Part shown: one piece after another, positions 51,373-60,246 of the stretch
Position numbering within the stretch: the first letter of the stretch is position 1
Layout of the letters: each line of letters starts with the position of its first letter
Source: Candidatus Fraserbacteria bacterium
GTDB taxonomy: Bacteria; Bipolaricaulota; Bipolaricaulia; RBG-16-55-9; JAJCYT01
Direction: 5' to 3'
Length of the DNA stretch: 63,875 nucleotides
NCBI GenBank assembly: GCA_029262795.1
Contig: JAJCYT010000041.1
Location: 1-63,875, forward strand
The notes under the pieces: generated by a model
Databases searched by the model: none
The model's input: the letters and a program-made list of their open reading frames with translations, nothing else
Told to the model about the DNA's origin: nothing
Program-made: the position numbers and the translations under genes

Positions 51373-52911
51373 TTAAAGAGCCCAATGGTTTGCTTCTCGA
51401 TCAAGCACATCTATGGTTTGATGGAACAAGGCTTCAGCATTTTCAGGGCTATCGTCTACGCATAACGCGCCCATTTTTCCATACTCAGACAATGCGCCAA
51501 TGAGATGAAAAACCACACCCCTTTGTTCTGCTGTGTGAAATGAAAGATTGTTTTCAACAAGAATGTTGATCAGGTCATCAGGAATTAAGCCTCGATAGAT
51601 GTCCTTGTGTATGGAATCAGAAGCATAATAATAACGTGGTTGGCCCGTTGGGGTTAAATATAAACCAGTGTCTAAGTCAAGCTTTCCATCAATAAGGAAT
51701 TGAAGCATTAAATAAGGATGCGTGGTGCCACCGCGCCGCACATTAATTTCGATGGCTTGGGTTTGCCAGCCTTCGTCAGTTTTAATTGAAATAAAGTCAA
51801 CCGCAAACCGTCCCCAAGTGCCCTGTTCAGCCAATTTTGTGCCAACCTTGAAACCTGCCTGTTGAACTTCCTGGCGATACGGCTCCGCTGCAGGAAAAGT
51901 GCACCCCAGGTAAACTTGCCCAGACAAACCACCCAAAACTTGATCATGCGTAGAAACAATCTCTACCTCGCCCAGGGGTGTGATCACTCCTTGAACTGAA
52001 GGGGAACGTACCTCATCACCCTCAAGCCAGCATTCAACTGCCCCTCCTCCGGCCTCAAACATGGTGAGAAACTCCTTCCATGACTGATCTTCAGCCTCAG
52101 GTTGAACCCTGTTTGGAAGTTCTTTGGCAATCCATGATTTAATATCTTCTTGCGGACAAGATTGAAATGAAAACACAGCATTGCCTCTGCCGGCGACCCC
52201 ATCATTTTGTTTGATGGCTGCACGCTTCAACTCAGGGTGGGATATTTTTAATGCAGCCAACGAATCGACAATGTCTTGTTCATTTTGCAAATTCTCCCGC
52301 CCATCGGGTGTAGCAACCCCTGCATCTCGAAAAATTTGCCGCCCCCCGCTTTTGCTGCCTAACTGGTCCAAAGCCGGATCACATCCATAAATGGGCACAC
52401 CCAATCTCACGGCAAGCGTGCGCTCCAATGGCGTCACATTGAAACAGGCCAAATGGGTTGTAACCGGATCATTTATCTGCTGGCGGATACGATCAATCAT
52501 TAAGCCACGGCTTAGAATTTTTTCAGTCAGTGGCGTGGCAGAACTGTCGTGGCAACTGATAAGCGTAAGTCGGCGTTTGGCATGACGACTTGGAATGCCA
52601 GGCAACAGATGCAAATAATAATCGATAATAGCAGGGTCAATGGTTTGGCTGGTGACGTAAACCACACGCGTGCGCGGCTGACGTAACAACATCAACATGA
52701 ATAGCATTCTTTCTTCGTAATGCTGAACGCCCTCAATTTTTTCTAAAATGTTCATCTCCAGTGTCCCACTGGGAACAACAATCACGGTTTGCCAGATATT
52801 GCGATTGGGAAATACATCTCGAAATTGTTGAACAAAACTCTGTTTTAATTGGTCATATATTTTTAACTCTTCAGCAGAATTCGCGGTAGGAAAATTATGA
52901 TTCTCCGTCAT
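51373..52911 (-). CDS. PGM1-type ATP-grasp peptide ligase
   Basis: A 512-residue protein. A pre-ATP-grasp N-domain (about 45-190, TVIVVPSGTLEMN and YVTSQTIDPAIIDYYLHLLP) leads to an ATP-grasp core (about 190-400: AAIKQNDGVAGRGNAVF, the VECWLEGDEVRSPSVQG loop, and the metal segment AIEINVRRGGTTHP). A C-terminal domain about 430-505 (GLIPDDLINILVENN) matches PGM1_C. PGM1 of Streptomyces joins peptides to an amino-modified N-terminal unit, so ligation of a peptide or amino acid is plausible. It lies 215 bp upstream of the transporter ATPase on the same strand and divergent from the BMP gene. Confidence 0.85.
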   Translation of the reverse strand: MTENHNFPTANSAEELKIYDQLKQSFVQQFRDVFPNRNIWQTVIVVPSGTLEMNILEKIEGVQHYEERMLFMLMLLRQPRTRVVYVTSQTIDPAIIDYYLHLLPGIPSRHAKRRLTLISCHDSSATPLTEKILSRGLMIDRIRQQINDPVTTHLACFNVTPLERTLAVRLGVPIYGCDPALDQLGSKSGGRQIFRDAGVATPDGRENLQNEQDIVDSLAALKISHPELKRAAIKQNDGVAGRGNAVFSFQSCPQEDIKSWIAKELPNRVQPEAEDQSWKEFLTMFEAGGGAVECWLEGDEVRSPSVQGVITPLGEVEIVSTHDQVLGGLSGQVYLGCTFPAAEPYRQEVQQAGFKVGTKLAEQGTWGRFAVDFISIKTDEGWQTQAIEINVRRGGTTHPYLMLQFLIDGKLDLDTGLYLTPTGQPRYYYASDSIHKDIYRGLIPDDLINILVENNLSFHTAEQRGVVFHLIGALSEYGKMGALCVDDSPENAEALFHQTIDVLDREANHWAL

Positions 52912-53261
52912 CTGTTCCCCTTTACAGATTTAACTTTCAAAAATCGATTGACTCAATTATACAGACCATTTTGAATCTGACGATAATGAATAAAACAAGA
53001 ATGGATCAAAGAAATGAAATTTTGTAGAAGATCATTTTGATGCCACAACCTTCTGTGTTGATTTTTGTTTTCAAACAAAAATATTAATGCATGACCAAAT
53101 AAAAACGAAATTTCAGATTGAATGAATTAAAAACAGAAGGAAATTTGACATAAATCATCACTTCAAGCTATGATTTATCAAATAGGTTTTGTTAACGTGA
53201 TTCACAAAACATCTTAAAAGTCTTATACTGTAATAAGAACCATTCAAGGAGGTTCCACACC
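52912..53261. other. Divergent intergenic region between the ligase and BMP genes
   Basis: About 350 bp, AT-rich, without a gene. It holds the BMP promoter and an inverted repeat (53145-53178). I do not see an equally good promoter for the ligase gene on the minus strand. Confidence 0.6.
53145..53178 (+). promoter_or_regulatory. BMP promoter overlapped by a 9-bp inverted repeat
   Basis: TTGACA (53145-53150), an 18-bp spacer and TATGAT (53169-53174). A perfect inverted repeat, ATAAATCAT (53150-53158) and ATGATTTAT (53170-53178), with an 11-nt centre, covers the spacer and the -10, the position expected of a repressor operator. Confidence 0.75.
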
Positions 53262-54455
53262 ATGTTGAATCAAACAGCATCAAGACGTTCATTCTTGAAA
53301 AAAGTGGCTGGTGGTGCTGCACTCCTAAGCACGCTACCTATGGGATTCAGAGCCTGGGGTCAGAACGAAATCACAGCAGGATATGTGTTTTTGACCACAC
53401 CAGGAGACGCAGGCTGGACGTTCCGACACGACTTGGGCCGCCAGTTTGCTGAAGAAAATATCGAAGGTGTTACGGTCAACTCATTAACCGTGGAAGGCGT
53501 CGCCGATGCCGATGCTGGTAGCGCAGTCCAGAATTTAGTTGACGCGGGTTCAGAGATCGTGTTTGCCACTAGTTTTGGTTTCTTATCTGGTGCACAAGAC
53601 GTGGCATCAGCCAATCCTGAATTGTTCTTCGAGCATTGTTCCGGCTTCACAACACAGGAACCAAATTTGGGGGCATATTTTGGGCGCATGTATCAGGCCC
53701 GTTATCTTTCAGGCATTGTGGCTGGTTTAATGACCGAGACCAACCAATTGGGTTATGTTGCAGCCATTCCTATTCCTGAAGTGATCCGGATTGCAAATGC
53801 CTTTTATCTGGGCGCTTTGTCTGTAAATCCTGATGTCACTATGCAAATCACTGCCTTGGGGTCATTCTTCGATCCAGGTTTGGCGCGAGAACAGGCAAAT
53901 GCCCTTATTGACGACGGCGCCGATGTGGTGACCATGCATGAAGACACACCTTCAGTGCCACAAGCAGCTCAAGATCGTGGTGTGTTCTCAGTGAGTTATC
54001 AGTCGGATATGTCCACCTTTGCCCCACAATCACACATCACTGGGGTCGAATGGAATTGGGGACCTTATTACCTAAAGACCTTGGAATTGTTACGAGACGG
54101 CGATCTTGGCGTCCGAAATGTGTGGAGTGGCTTTGAAGACAGCGCCTTTGTGTCACCATTGGTGGGCTTGGTCAATGCCACGGGTGGCGGCGACAGTGGC
54201 CTGATCAATGAAGAGTTGATTGCCAGTGTTAGGGATTCGGCCAAAGTGGCTGAAATTCTTGATGCCATTGCAAGTGCTCGTGCTTTGTTAGATGCAAGCA
54301 CAGTAGCCGGAAGCGACGTGGTCTTTGGCGGCGCATTGGTTGATGCAGACACAGGTGAAACATTGCCAGAAGCACCAACCGATGGCGACTTGCTAGGTAT
54401 GGATTTCCCTGTAGCTGGCGTGAGTGGAGAAAGCTTCTTTAGTTTCTTCGGGTAG
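53262..54455 (+). CDS. BMP-family substrate-binding protein with TAT signal
   Basis: A 397-residue Bmp/PnrA-type receptor. A twin-arginine signal (SRRSFLKKVAGGAALLSTLP), cleavage near AWG, then the family body AGYVFLTTPGDAGWTFRHDL, FATSFGFLSGAQDVA, a GAYFGRMYQARYLSGIVAG stretch, and GADVVTMHEDTPSV. PnrA-type receptors bind purine nucleosides. It is divergent from the transporter operon it most likely serves. Confidence 0.9.
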   Translation: MLNQTASRRSFLKKVAGGAALLSTLPMGFRAWGQNEITAGYVFLTTPGDAGWTFRHDLGRQFAEENIEGVTVNSLTVEGVADADAGSAVQNLVDAGSEIVFATSFGFLSGAQDVASANPELFFEHCSGFTTQEPNLGAYFGRMYQARYLSGIVAGLMTETNQLGYVAAIPIPEVIRIANAFYLGALSVNPDVTMQITALGSFFDPGLAREQANALIDDGADVVTMHEDTPSVPQAAQDRGVFSVSYQSDMSTFAPQSHITGVEWNWGPYYLKTLELLRDGDLGVRNVWSGFEDSAFVSPLVGLVNATGGGDSGLINEELIASVRDSAKVAEILDAIASARALLDASTVAGSDVVFGGALVDADTGETLPEAPTDGDLLGMDFPVAGVSGESFFSFFG

Positions 54456-54485
54456 ATCGCGCTTACATTTTAATCTGATAAAATC

Positions 54486-54523
54486 AAAGGGCCTTGTTCT
54501 AGTAAGAGCAAGGCCCTTTTCTA
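54486..54523 (+). terminator. Intrinsic terminator after the BMP gene
   Basis: A 14-bp stem (AAAGGGCCTTGTTC with GAGCAAGGCCCTTT, one G-T pair), a 6-nt loop TAGTAA and a TTTTCT end. It starts 31 bp after the stop codon. Confidence 0.85.
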
Positions 54524-54750
54524 TTCGAAACATTTCTATGTGTTTAATACATTAAGCTGAAACATTCTTTAGAAAATCAATCCAGCAGCAATCGTATAGT
54601 CTGTTGGCACACCTAAGCAGCTCGTGGTCTTCAAGCGAGATTATGTTCATCCAGTCAGTGTATCAGCCTGACCAATACTCTTAACGCGCCACCACCTATT
54701 TGCAGACAATTGACAATGCTCCATAAGAAAATTATCGAACTTTATGATGG

Positions 54751-54768
54751 TTTGACGATTCTGTGACG
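54751..54768 (+). promoter_or_regulatory. Direct repeat TTTGACG / TGTGACG upstream of the metzincin gene
   Basis: TTTGACG (54751-54757) and TGTGACG (54762-54768), 11 bp apart from start to start, thus on the same helix face. It matches the repeats in the BTAD gene's divergent promoter (59815-59842). Candidate activator binding site. Confidence 0.6.
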
Positions 54769-54830
54769 CTGAAATATTAGGCTGTTCACAGCTTATCCAG
54801 GATTGTTTAAATCCTCTTTATAGATAGGAT

Positions 54831-54860
54831 TTGACAATTTTGTTTGACAAAGCATATCTT
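54831..54860 (+). promoter_or_regulatory. Promoter of the metzincin gene
   Basis: TTGACA (54831-54836), an 18-bp spacer and TATCTT (54855-54860), 24 bp before the start codon. Just upstream lies a 7-bp inverted repeat (AAATCCT 54809-54815, AGGATTT 54826-54832). Confidence 0.55.
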
Positions 54861-54884
54861 TAATTTGTGAAAGGGGTCTAAATC

Positions 54885-56504
54885 ATGCAACAGTCAAAAA
54901 AATCGTTTCAAATGCCAAACAACAAACTCACAGGGGCGACTAATCTTGCTCGTTTTCTTGCCGTATTCACGTTAATGAGCTTTATTCTTATTGGTCCGGT
55001 GACTTTAGGGCAAAATCCATTTAAGACTACAGCCAATGCCTTTCAGTGTGAAACAACGCGACAAGAATTTAAGGATAATGAATTACAAGATTTGCTCCCA
55101 TCAATTGATATTGCACAGGCACAAATCTTTGATGCTAAGGACATTCTCAGCCAAATAGTTGGAGGTCCAAGAACTGAAGGGGAAGGGGAAACTGAGGGCG
55201 AAGAAGCGCCTCCCGAGGAAGAAATGGAAGCATCAACTTTAATTGAAATCTCATTGGATGGTGGTCCAAGTGTGATGGTTGACCTGAATCCCAATCCTGA
55301 TATTTTTGGGGCCTATAACGGCGAGGTATTGTCTACTGAATCCAGTTTTGTTGCTCTGACTGCTCTGTCTAATTTTGGCGGAGTAATTAACCGCGAAAAC
55401 CGACTGGCAGGGTTTATTATTCTGGACACGGTACTAGAAAAGGGAAATACAAACCCTTTAAACAATTGGTATATTCTTGAACCTATTCGACCTCTACTTA
55501 AGAATGTACTTGACACTCGTCCATCGGAAACTTCGTGCAACCTCGATGACATCTATCCAGAAGATGCAGTTTGGACGATTGTGTATGAAGCACGTAATAC
55601 CAACTTCAACATCAATCTGGACCCTTATGGGGCCGACGAGCCTGCTACTGAAAATCATATAGAACCTGTTTCAGACGGAAAGCTTATCGGTGCAGGCTTC
55701 TTTAAGTTGGCTCATCAAGGTGCGCCAAAAACTTGTGAAGAAACGACATGTGAAGTTGATTTGGTGATTGTGGTCGATCAGCAATTTGTTGATCTGAGGG
55801 GATCAGAGGAAGAAGCTGATGCAGATGTTGTAACCTTGATGAATCTCCTTGGAAGCTCAACGAATAACTTTTATTCGTTCTTTGATACAAAAGTGAATCT
55901 CCGCCATTTTCAACAAGGCGATATCTGGCAAGATAGATTCACAGAAGCGCCCAATGCATATCAACTGCTTTGTGATTACATCCAGCAGAATAACCACCTT
56001 CATGCCACAGGGAATCCAATTATCTCTCACTTGTTTACTGGGTATGATTTAGCAAATTTCCCAGACAGCGATAAGGATTCAAAACTTCACATTTCAGACT
56101 ATGGTGATGATTTTTGCATGGATGTTTGTGGAGGAAAAGGTAGAACCATCGTTGGGTTGGCAGAAGGAATCGGAGGTTTTGGTGACAGAGGAACTTCATT
56201 GAATTCGCTTTGTAATACCTCAGCTTTAGTGCCCATTATCCCTTTTGGTAGTCCAGGTCATCATTCCTTGTCTCAACATCGGGCAAAATTGGATGTTAAT
56301 GGTGAAACATCAGAGTTTGATGGGAATCTTTTACAAAGATGGGTGTTGGTTACCCATGAGATTGGTCATAATTTAGGCGCAAGGCATGTGAATACTGACA
56401 ACACAATCAAATCTGTCATGAATTCCACAATCAACGGGAAGTTGAATTTCTTTTTAGAAAGCCAGAATGCATCAGAGATTAACTTAACAACAAATCCAAG
56501 ATGA
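54885..56504 (+). CDS. Secreted metzincin-type zinc protease
   Basis: A 539-residue protein. A long signal peptide, residues about 20-45 (LARFLAVFTLMSFILIGPVT), then a pro-region containing an acidic stretch (TEGEGETEGEEAPPEEEME). The catalytic zinc motif H491-E-I-G-H-N-L-G-A-R-H501 is followed by a Met-turn (SVMNS, M512). HExxHxxGxxH plus the Met-turn define metzincins; the adamalysin/reprolysin group is most similar. The mature chain has several Cys. Exported protease of unknown target. It is separated from the giant activator by a shared terminator. Confidence 0.88.
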   Translation: MQQSKKSFQMPNNKLTGATNLARFLAVFTLMSFILIGPVTLGQNPFKTTANAFQCETTRQEFKDNELQDLLPSIDIAQAQIFDAKDILSQIVGGPRTEGEGETEGEEAPPEEEMEASTLIEISLDGGPSVMVDLNPNPDIFGAYNGEVLSTESSFVALTALSNFGGVINRENRLAGFIILDTVLEKGNTNPLNNWYILEPIRPLLKNVLDTRPSETSCNLDDIYPEDAVWTIVYEARNTNFNINLDPYGADEPATENHIEPVSDGKLIGAGFFKLAHQGAPKTCEETTCEVDLVIVVDQQFVDLRGSEEEADADVVTLMNLLGSSTNNFYSFFDTKVNLRHFQQGDIWQDRFTEAPNAYQLLCDYIQQNNHLHATGNPIISHLFTGYDLANFPDSDKDSKLHISDYGDDFCMDVCGGKGRTIVGLAEGIGGFGDRGTSLNSLCNTSALVPIIPFGSPGHHSLSQHRAKLDVNGETSEFDGNLLQRWVLVTHEIGHNLGARHVNTDNTIKSVMNSTINGKLNFFLESQNASEINLTTNPR

Positions 56505-56512
56505 ACTTCTTA

Positions 56513-56547
56513 AAAAGACAGGGGCATATAACTTGTCCCTGTCTTTT
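56513..56547. terminator. Bidirectional terminator between protease and activator genes
   Basis: An 11-bp stem (AAAAGACAGGG 56513-56523 with CCCTGTCTTTT 56537-56547), 13-nt loop, T-runs on both strands. It lies between the convergent metzincin and BTAD genes. Confidence 0.85.
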
Positions 56548-56573
56548 AAATCGCTAAACATAAAAGTTGGCCA

Positions 56574-59500
56574 TTATTCTGAAAATTTGAATTCAGTTGT
56601 ATCATGAAATATTTTGATGGCTTTTGTATAAGTTGGTAATGATTTTAAAAATTCAAAATCCCTTTTTCTTAGTTTCGATTTGCATTTAAGAAACCATTTT
56701 ATTGCATTGTTAGCATCATCCAAATAAAGATAGTTCTTGATAATAGTTATTAAAACGATTGCATTTTCAGGTTCCATTTTTAGACCAAGGTTGAAATAGT
56801 TGTTTGAATCGTCACTTTTTAAAATATCTTCAAAACACCCTAATGTTACATAAGAGCAAGCAAGTAATGTTAGATTGTCGGATTTTTTAGCCTCTTCTAG
56901 TTGCTTAAACGCTAGGATTCTTGCCTTATCTAGATCATTAAGACGCAAGTATGCATAAATCATTCGATTTATGATCACACTTACAGCATCATGTTGACCA
57001 CTTAAGTTTTGCATTTGATCTAAGGATATATTCCAAGATTTAATTGATTGGTTGATATTATCATTCTCATATTGGCCAATTCCTAAATGAAAGTATGCAC
57101 GACCAATTGACAGAGGATCATCAATTTCTTCAGCAATTTGTGCGGCCAGTTGTTGAGATTCAACTGCTTTATCAAAATCCTTCATTCCGCTATATGCATG
57201 ACCTAAATAAGATAACGCTTGAGCATATAAATCAGGTGACGTTTTTTTATCTATAGTGTTAAGAGCTTTTTGGCAATATAAAATTGCCTCTTTGTATTGT
57301 CTGATCCAATTCAAAAATGATGCTGCTTGAGAATATAGTTTTGCGGTTAGGTGCAATTCTGATTTATGGCCTAATTCCTCAATAGCTTTCTTACAGTACT
57401 CTAAGCCTTTTTCCATTTCGCGTTTGTGGTGGTAAACGCTGGCGATGTAGCCGTAGATTTCGGCACGGTCTTCTGGGGTACCGCAAAGTGACAGGGCTTT
57501 TTGGCAGTAATCGAAGCCTAAATCCTGTTCATCGGTAGTGACACACACTTGGCCCAAACCTTTGTAGGCGGACATGATACCGTAATCATTCTCGGTGTGT
57601 TCGGCAATTTCGAGGGCTTGGTTGAAAAGTTCGATGGCTTCGTCTTTAGCGTATTGCTTCTCCCAGACGAGTTTCCCGGCATCCAATGAATATGAAAGGG
57701 CTTTCTTCCAGTTTTCAGCTTTGTTGAAATGGTGCGCCAGTTTCACGATAGAAAACGAGTCTTGTTTGGTGGTATGGTCTTGATAAAAGGATTCCAACCC
57801 TTCCCCTAATACGGCATGAAAATGTCTTCGTTTTTCTGAGGACAAATCGCCATACACAGCTTGGCGTAACAAATCGTGACGGTAGCGGTATTGGTTGCCT
57901 TCTTCCAACAGAAAGTGGGTTTGAGATAGTTCTTCAAGGGGTTCATATAAATCAGAAGCAGCCCCTGGCATGATGGAGCGAATCTCATCAGCTGATAAGC
58001 CGTATGCACTGACTGAGAGCATGTCCAGCATTTGGCGTCCCGTGCGACTCAGGCGCCGCCGCCGCTGATTGACCAACGCTTCTACCGATGAGGGAATCGA
58101 TTTCAGTTTATGTTTTTCTTCTCTGACCTGCCACTGCCCCTTTTGGGCCTTTTGCAGCACCCCGGATTCAATAGAGGTTTTGACCAATTCTTCGACAAAA
58201 AACGGGATGCCCTGCGCTTGCGACAACAAGTGCGAGGTCCAGTCTGGTGCCAGTTTATTTTGTAAAATACCTTCGACCATGTCTGAAACATGTGAATTTT
58301 CTAGCGGTTTCAGCGAAATCGCGTTTAGCTTCCTATCTTTGGTCAGGGCATCCATCATTTCCACAAGCGGGTGAAGGTCGTGTACTTCTTCCACGCGATA
58401 TGCGCCAAGCAGAAGCATGGAGGTGCTTTCCATGTGTCGAATGAGATAGTGTAAAAACTCAAGCGTAAGCCGGTCTGCCCATTGCAAATCATCCATGAAA
58501 AGGAAGACAGGACGATGTTTGGCAATCTGCAAGAAAAACTCCGTGAGGTTTTCAAAGGTTCTGGTTTTCTGTTGTTCAGGGTTGGCCAGCATTTGGATGG
58601 TTCGCGCTTTGGGAAATAGATCTGCAAAACTTGGATTCAGAACCACCAACTCGTCCATCACTCGCGGCGCCAGCGAGTTGAGTTCTTGATCAAGCAGGGA
58701 TGGTATTACATTGCGGATGGCTTCAGCGATGGCTTGCAGGGGCATTTGGCTCTCAAACTCGTAATTTCTTCCACGAAGTGTGATGGCATCCTGCTTGAAG
58801 CAAAGCAATTCAAGTTCCCCGATTAAGCGGGTTTTGCCAATGCCTGCCTCGCCGCCAATCATCACGCTTTGACCGTTGCCCTTTAGGGCAGAAGCCCAAT
58901 ACGTTGAAAGGCTTTTCAGTTCTTCAGCCCGGTTAACAAATGGGGAATCAAGCACCCGAAATGATTCGATATCAACTTCAGCCTGAGCCACTTCCACTTC
59001 AGCCGAGCGGTTGACGATATCCTGATAAAATTGTTGGGTTTCTGGCAAAGGCTCCATACTCAGTTCATCACTCAATACTTGTTCACAATCCTGATATTGC
59101 TTTAAAGCAGCCGCGCGATTGCCCACGTTGAGATAAAGCTGCATCAGCGTGCGGTGAATGTCTTCCTGAAGTGCATCAATGTGGAGGCTGCGTTTTGCGG
59201 CTTCAATGGCCTTGTCTAGCTGGTCTATTTGAGAATAGGCATCGGCCAGTTGATTAACGGCCTGAAGGTATTGATTTCTAAAATACTCTTGTAGCTCAAA
59301 GGCCCAGTCTTCGTAGCAGCCTTGCAGCAAATCGCCTCTGTATAATTCAACTGCCTTTTTCAAGGCGTCGATCTGGACTTGTTCGGATTCCAATGCAGCT
59401 TGCTTGAGCGCGGCCTCAAATTGAGCGGTGTCAATCTCAAACTCATTTTCCGATTCAAAACGAATGTTTTGATTGTCTGTATGGAAGAACCGACCTTTGA

Positions 59501-59741
59501 CTTCAGGTTTTTTTTCAAAGGTATTGCGAAGGAGATATAAGGTTTGACGCAAAATTTGTCGGCCTTTGGCTTCGGTTGCATCCGGCCAAAAAATATCAAC
59601 CAACTTTTCGCGCGCAATTGGTATCTTTTGATTAAGAAGCAGGTAAGCCAACAGCAACTGTGCCCTACGTGTGGCCAATTTCAACGGCTGACCATTGGCA
59701 GTTGTAAGCTGAAACTCCCCGAATAAATTTACCCGAAACAT
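56574..59741 (-). CDS. BTAD-STAND-TPR transcriptional activator (AfsR/SARP-like)
   Basis: A 1055-residue regulator. An OmpR-type winged helix (about 1-105: FRVNLFGEFQLTTANGQPL, RREKL-type IAREKLVDIFWPDAT and LRQTLYLLRNTF) precedes a BTAD domain (about 115-245: FEAALKQAALES, YRGDLLQGCYEDWA and RAALKQYQDCEQVLSDEL). Then comes a STAND ATPase (about 260-560: Walker A GGEAGIGKTRL, Walker B FLFMDDLQWAD), then TPRs (about 690-1030). Such proteins bind direct repeats near promoters. It is divergent from exported-protein genes and convergent with the metzincin gene. Codon use drops to AT-rich in the last 280 residues, perhaps a patchwork C-terminus. Confidence 0.92.
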   Translation of the reverse strand: MFRVNLFGEFQLTTANGQPLKLATRRAQLLLAYLLLNQKIPIAREKLVDIFWPDATEAKGRQILRQTLYLLRNTFEKKPEVKGRFFHTDNQNIRFESENEFEIDTAQFEAALKQAALESEQVQIDALKKAVELYRGDLLQGCYEDWAFELQEYFRNQYLQAVNQLADAYSQIDQLDKAIEAAKRSLHIDALQEDIHRTLMQLYLNVGNRAAALKQYQDCEQVLSDELSMEPLPETQQFYQDIVNRSAEVEVAQAEVDIESFRVLDSPFVNRAEELKSLSTYWASALKGNGQSVMIGGEAGIGKTRLIGELELLCFKQDAITLRGRNYEFESQMPLQAIAEAIRNVIPSLLDQELNSLAPRVMDELVVLNPSFADLFPKARTIQMLANPEQQKTRTFENLTEFFLQIAKHRPVFLFMDDLQWADRLTLEFLHYLIRHMESTSMLLLGAYRVEEVHDLHPLVEMMDALTKDRKLNAISLKPLENSHVSDMVEGILQNKLAPDWTSHLLSQAQGIPFFVEELVKTSIESGVLQKAQKGQWQVREEKHKLKSIPSSVEALVNQRRRRLSRTGRQMLDMLSVSAYGLSADEIRSIMPGAASDLYEPLEELSQTHFLLEEGNQYRYRHDLLRQAVYGDLSSEKRRHFHAVLGEGLESFYQDHTTKQDSFSIVKLAHHFNKAENWKKALSYSLDAGKLVWEKQYAKDEAIELFNQALEIAEHTENDYGIMSAYKGLGQVCVTTDEQDLGFDYCQKALSLCGTPEDRAEIYGYIASVYHHKREMEKGLEYCKKAIEELGHKSELHLTAKLYSQAASFLNWIRQYKEAILYCQKALNTIDKKTSPDLYAQALSYLGHAYSGMKDFDKAVESQQLAAQIAEEIDDPLSIGRAYFHLGIGQYENDNINQSIKSWNISLDQMQNLSGQHDAVSVIINRMIYAYLRLNDLDKARILAFKQLEEAKKSDNLTLLACSYVTLGCFEDILKSDDSNNYFNLGLKMEPENAIVLITIIKNYLYLDDANNAIKWFLKCKSKLRKRDFEFLKSLPTYTKAIKIFHDTTEFKFSE

Positions 59742-59814
59742 TGAATAACCTCATCCATTTGAACCAATAAAATGCTATAGCCAAAGCCATTATAACTCAT
59801 TTTTTTAAGTATGT

Positions 59815-59842
59815 TTTGACGTTTTGTGACGTCACTGTGACG
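59815..59842 (+). promoter_or_regulatory. Triple direct repeat, candidate BTAD-activator box
   Basis: TTTGACG (59815-59821), TGTGACG (59825-59831), TGTGACG (59836-59842), spaced 10 and 11 bp, in the 170-bp gap between the activator and the exported-protein genes. SARP-type activators bind tandem heptamers at about 11-bp spacing next to the -10 region. A weak TAACTA at 59848-59853 lies 5 bp after the last heptamer. Confidence 0.65.
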
Positions 59843-59911
59843 GTCCCTAACTACGCTTCTGGTGTAACAGATTGAGCGCGCCAAATAACACCAATAAAAG
59901 GAGATGATTTC

Positions 59912-60199
59912 ATGAGTCAAGCATGCGAAACCCGGTCAGGCAGTATCAGCTTTCCAAAGGGGAGAGATGGAATTCTGGTCGAGTTCGCCGATCCGATGCC
60001 CAGCAGCAATTACGCAGTTACCGTTCAGCAAACCAATGCTGGTGGGTACTCACCGACCACCGAAGCAACTTACTTTAACGTGCTTCGAAAAACCAAAAAC
60101 GGCTTCCAGGTTCAGCATAAAACCACTGGGTCTGACATACCTAAGAAACTTAAATCCAGCGTCACACTGAACTGGATTGCAGTTTCAAAGGATGCCTGA
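59912..60199 (+). CDS. Small lectin-like / tail-fibre-like protein
   Basis: A 95-residue protein with a beta-strand pattern: SGSISFPKGRDGILVEFADP, then SNYAVTVQQTNAGGY, TYFNVLRKTKNGFQV and a final VTLNWIAVSKDA. This is like the H-type lectin/phage-tail C-terminal beta-sandwich modules (F..P.....Y.V.......W.A). No signal peptide. A strong SD (AAAAGGAGATG) lies upstream. It is the first gene divergent from the BTAD activator and precedes two secreted proteins. Confidence 0.65.
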   Translation: MSQACETRSGSISFPKGRDGILVEFADPMPSSNYAVTVQQTNAGGYSPTTEATYFNVLRKTKNGFQVQHKTTGSDIPKKLKSSVTLNWIAVSKDA

Positions 60200-60246
60200 A
60201 GTCAGGCAATCAATTTAAGAGAAAAATAAATCTCGAAGGAGTCACA

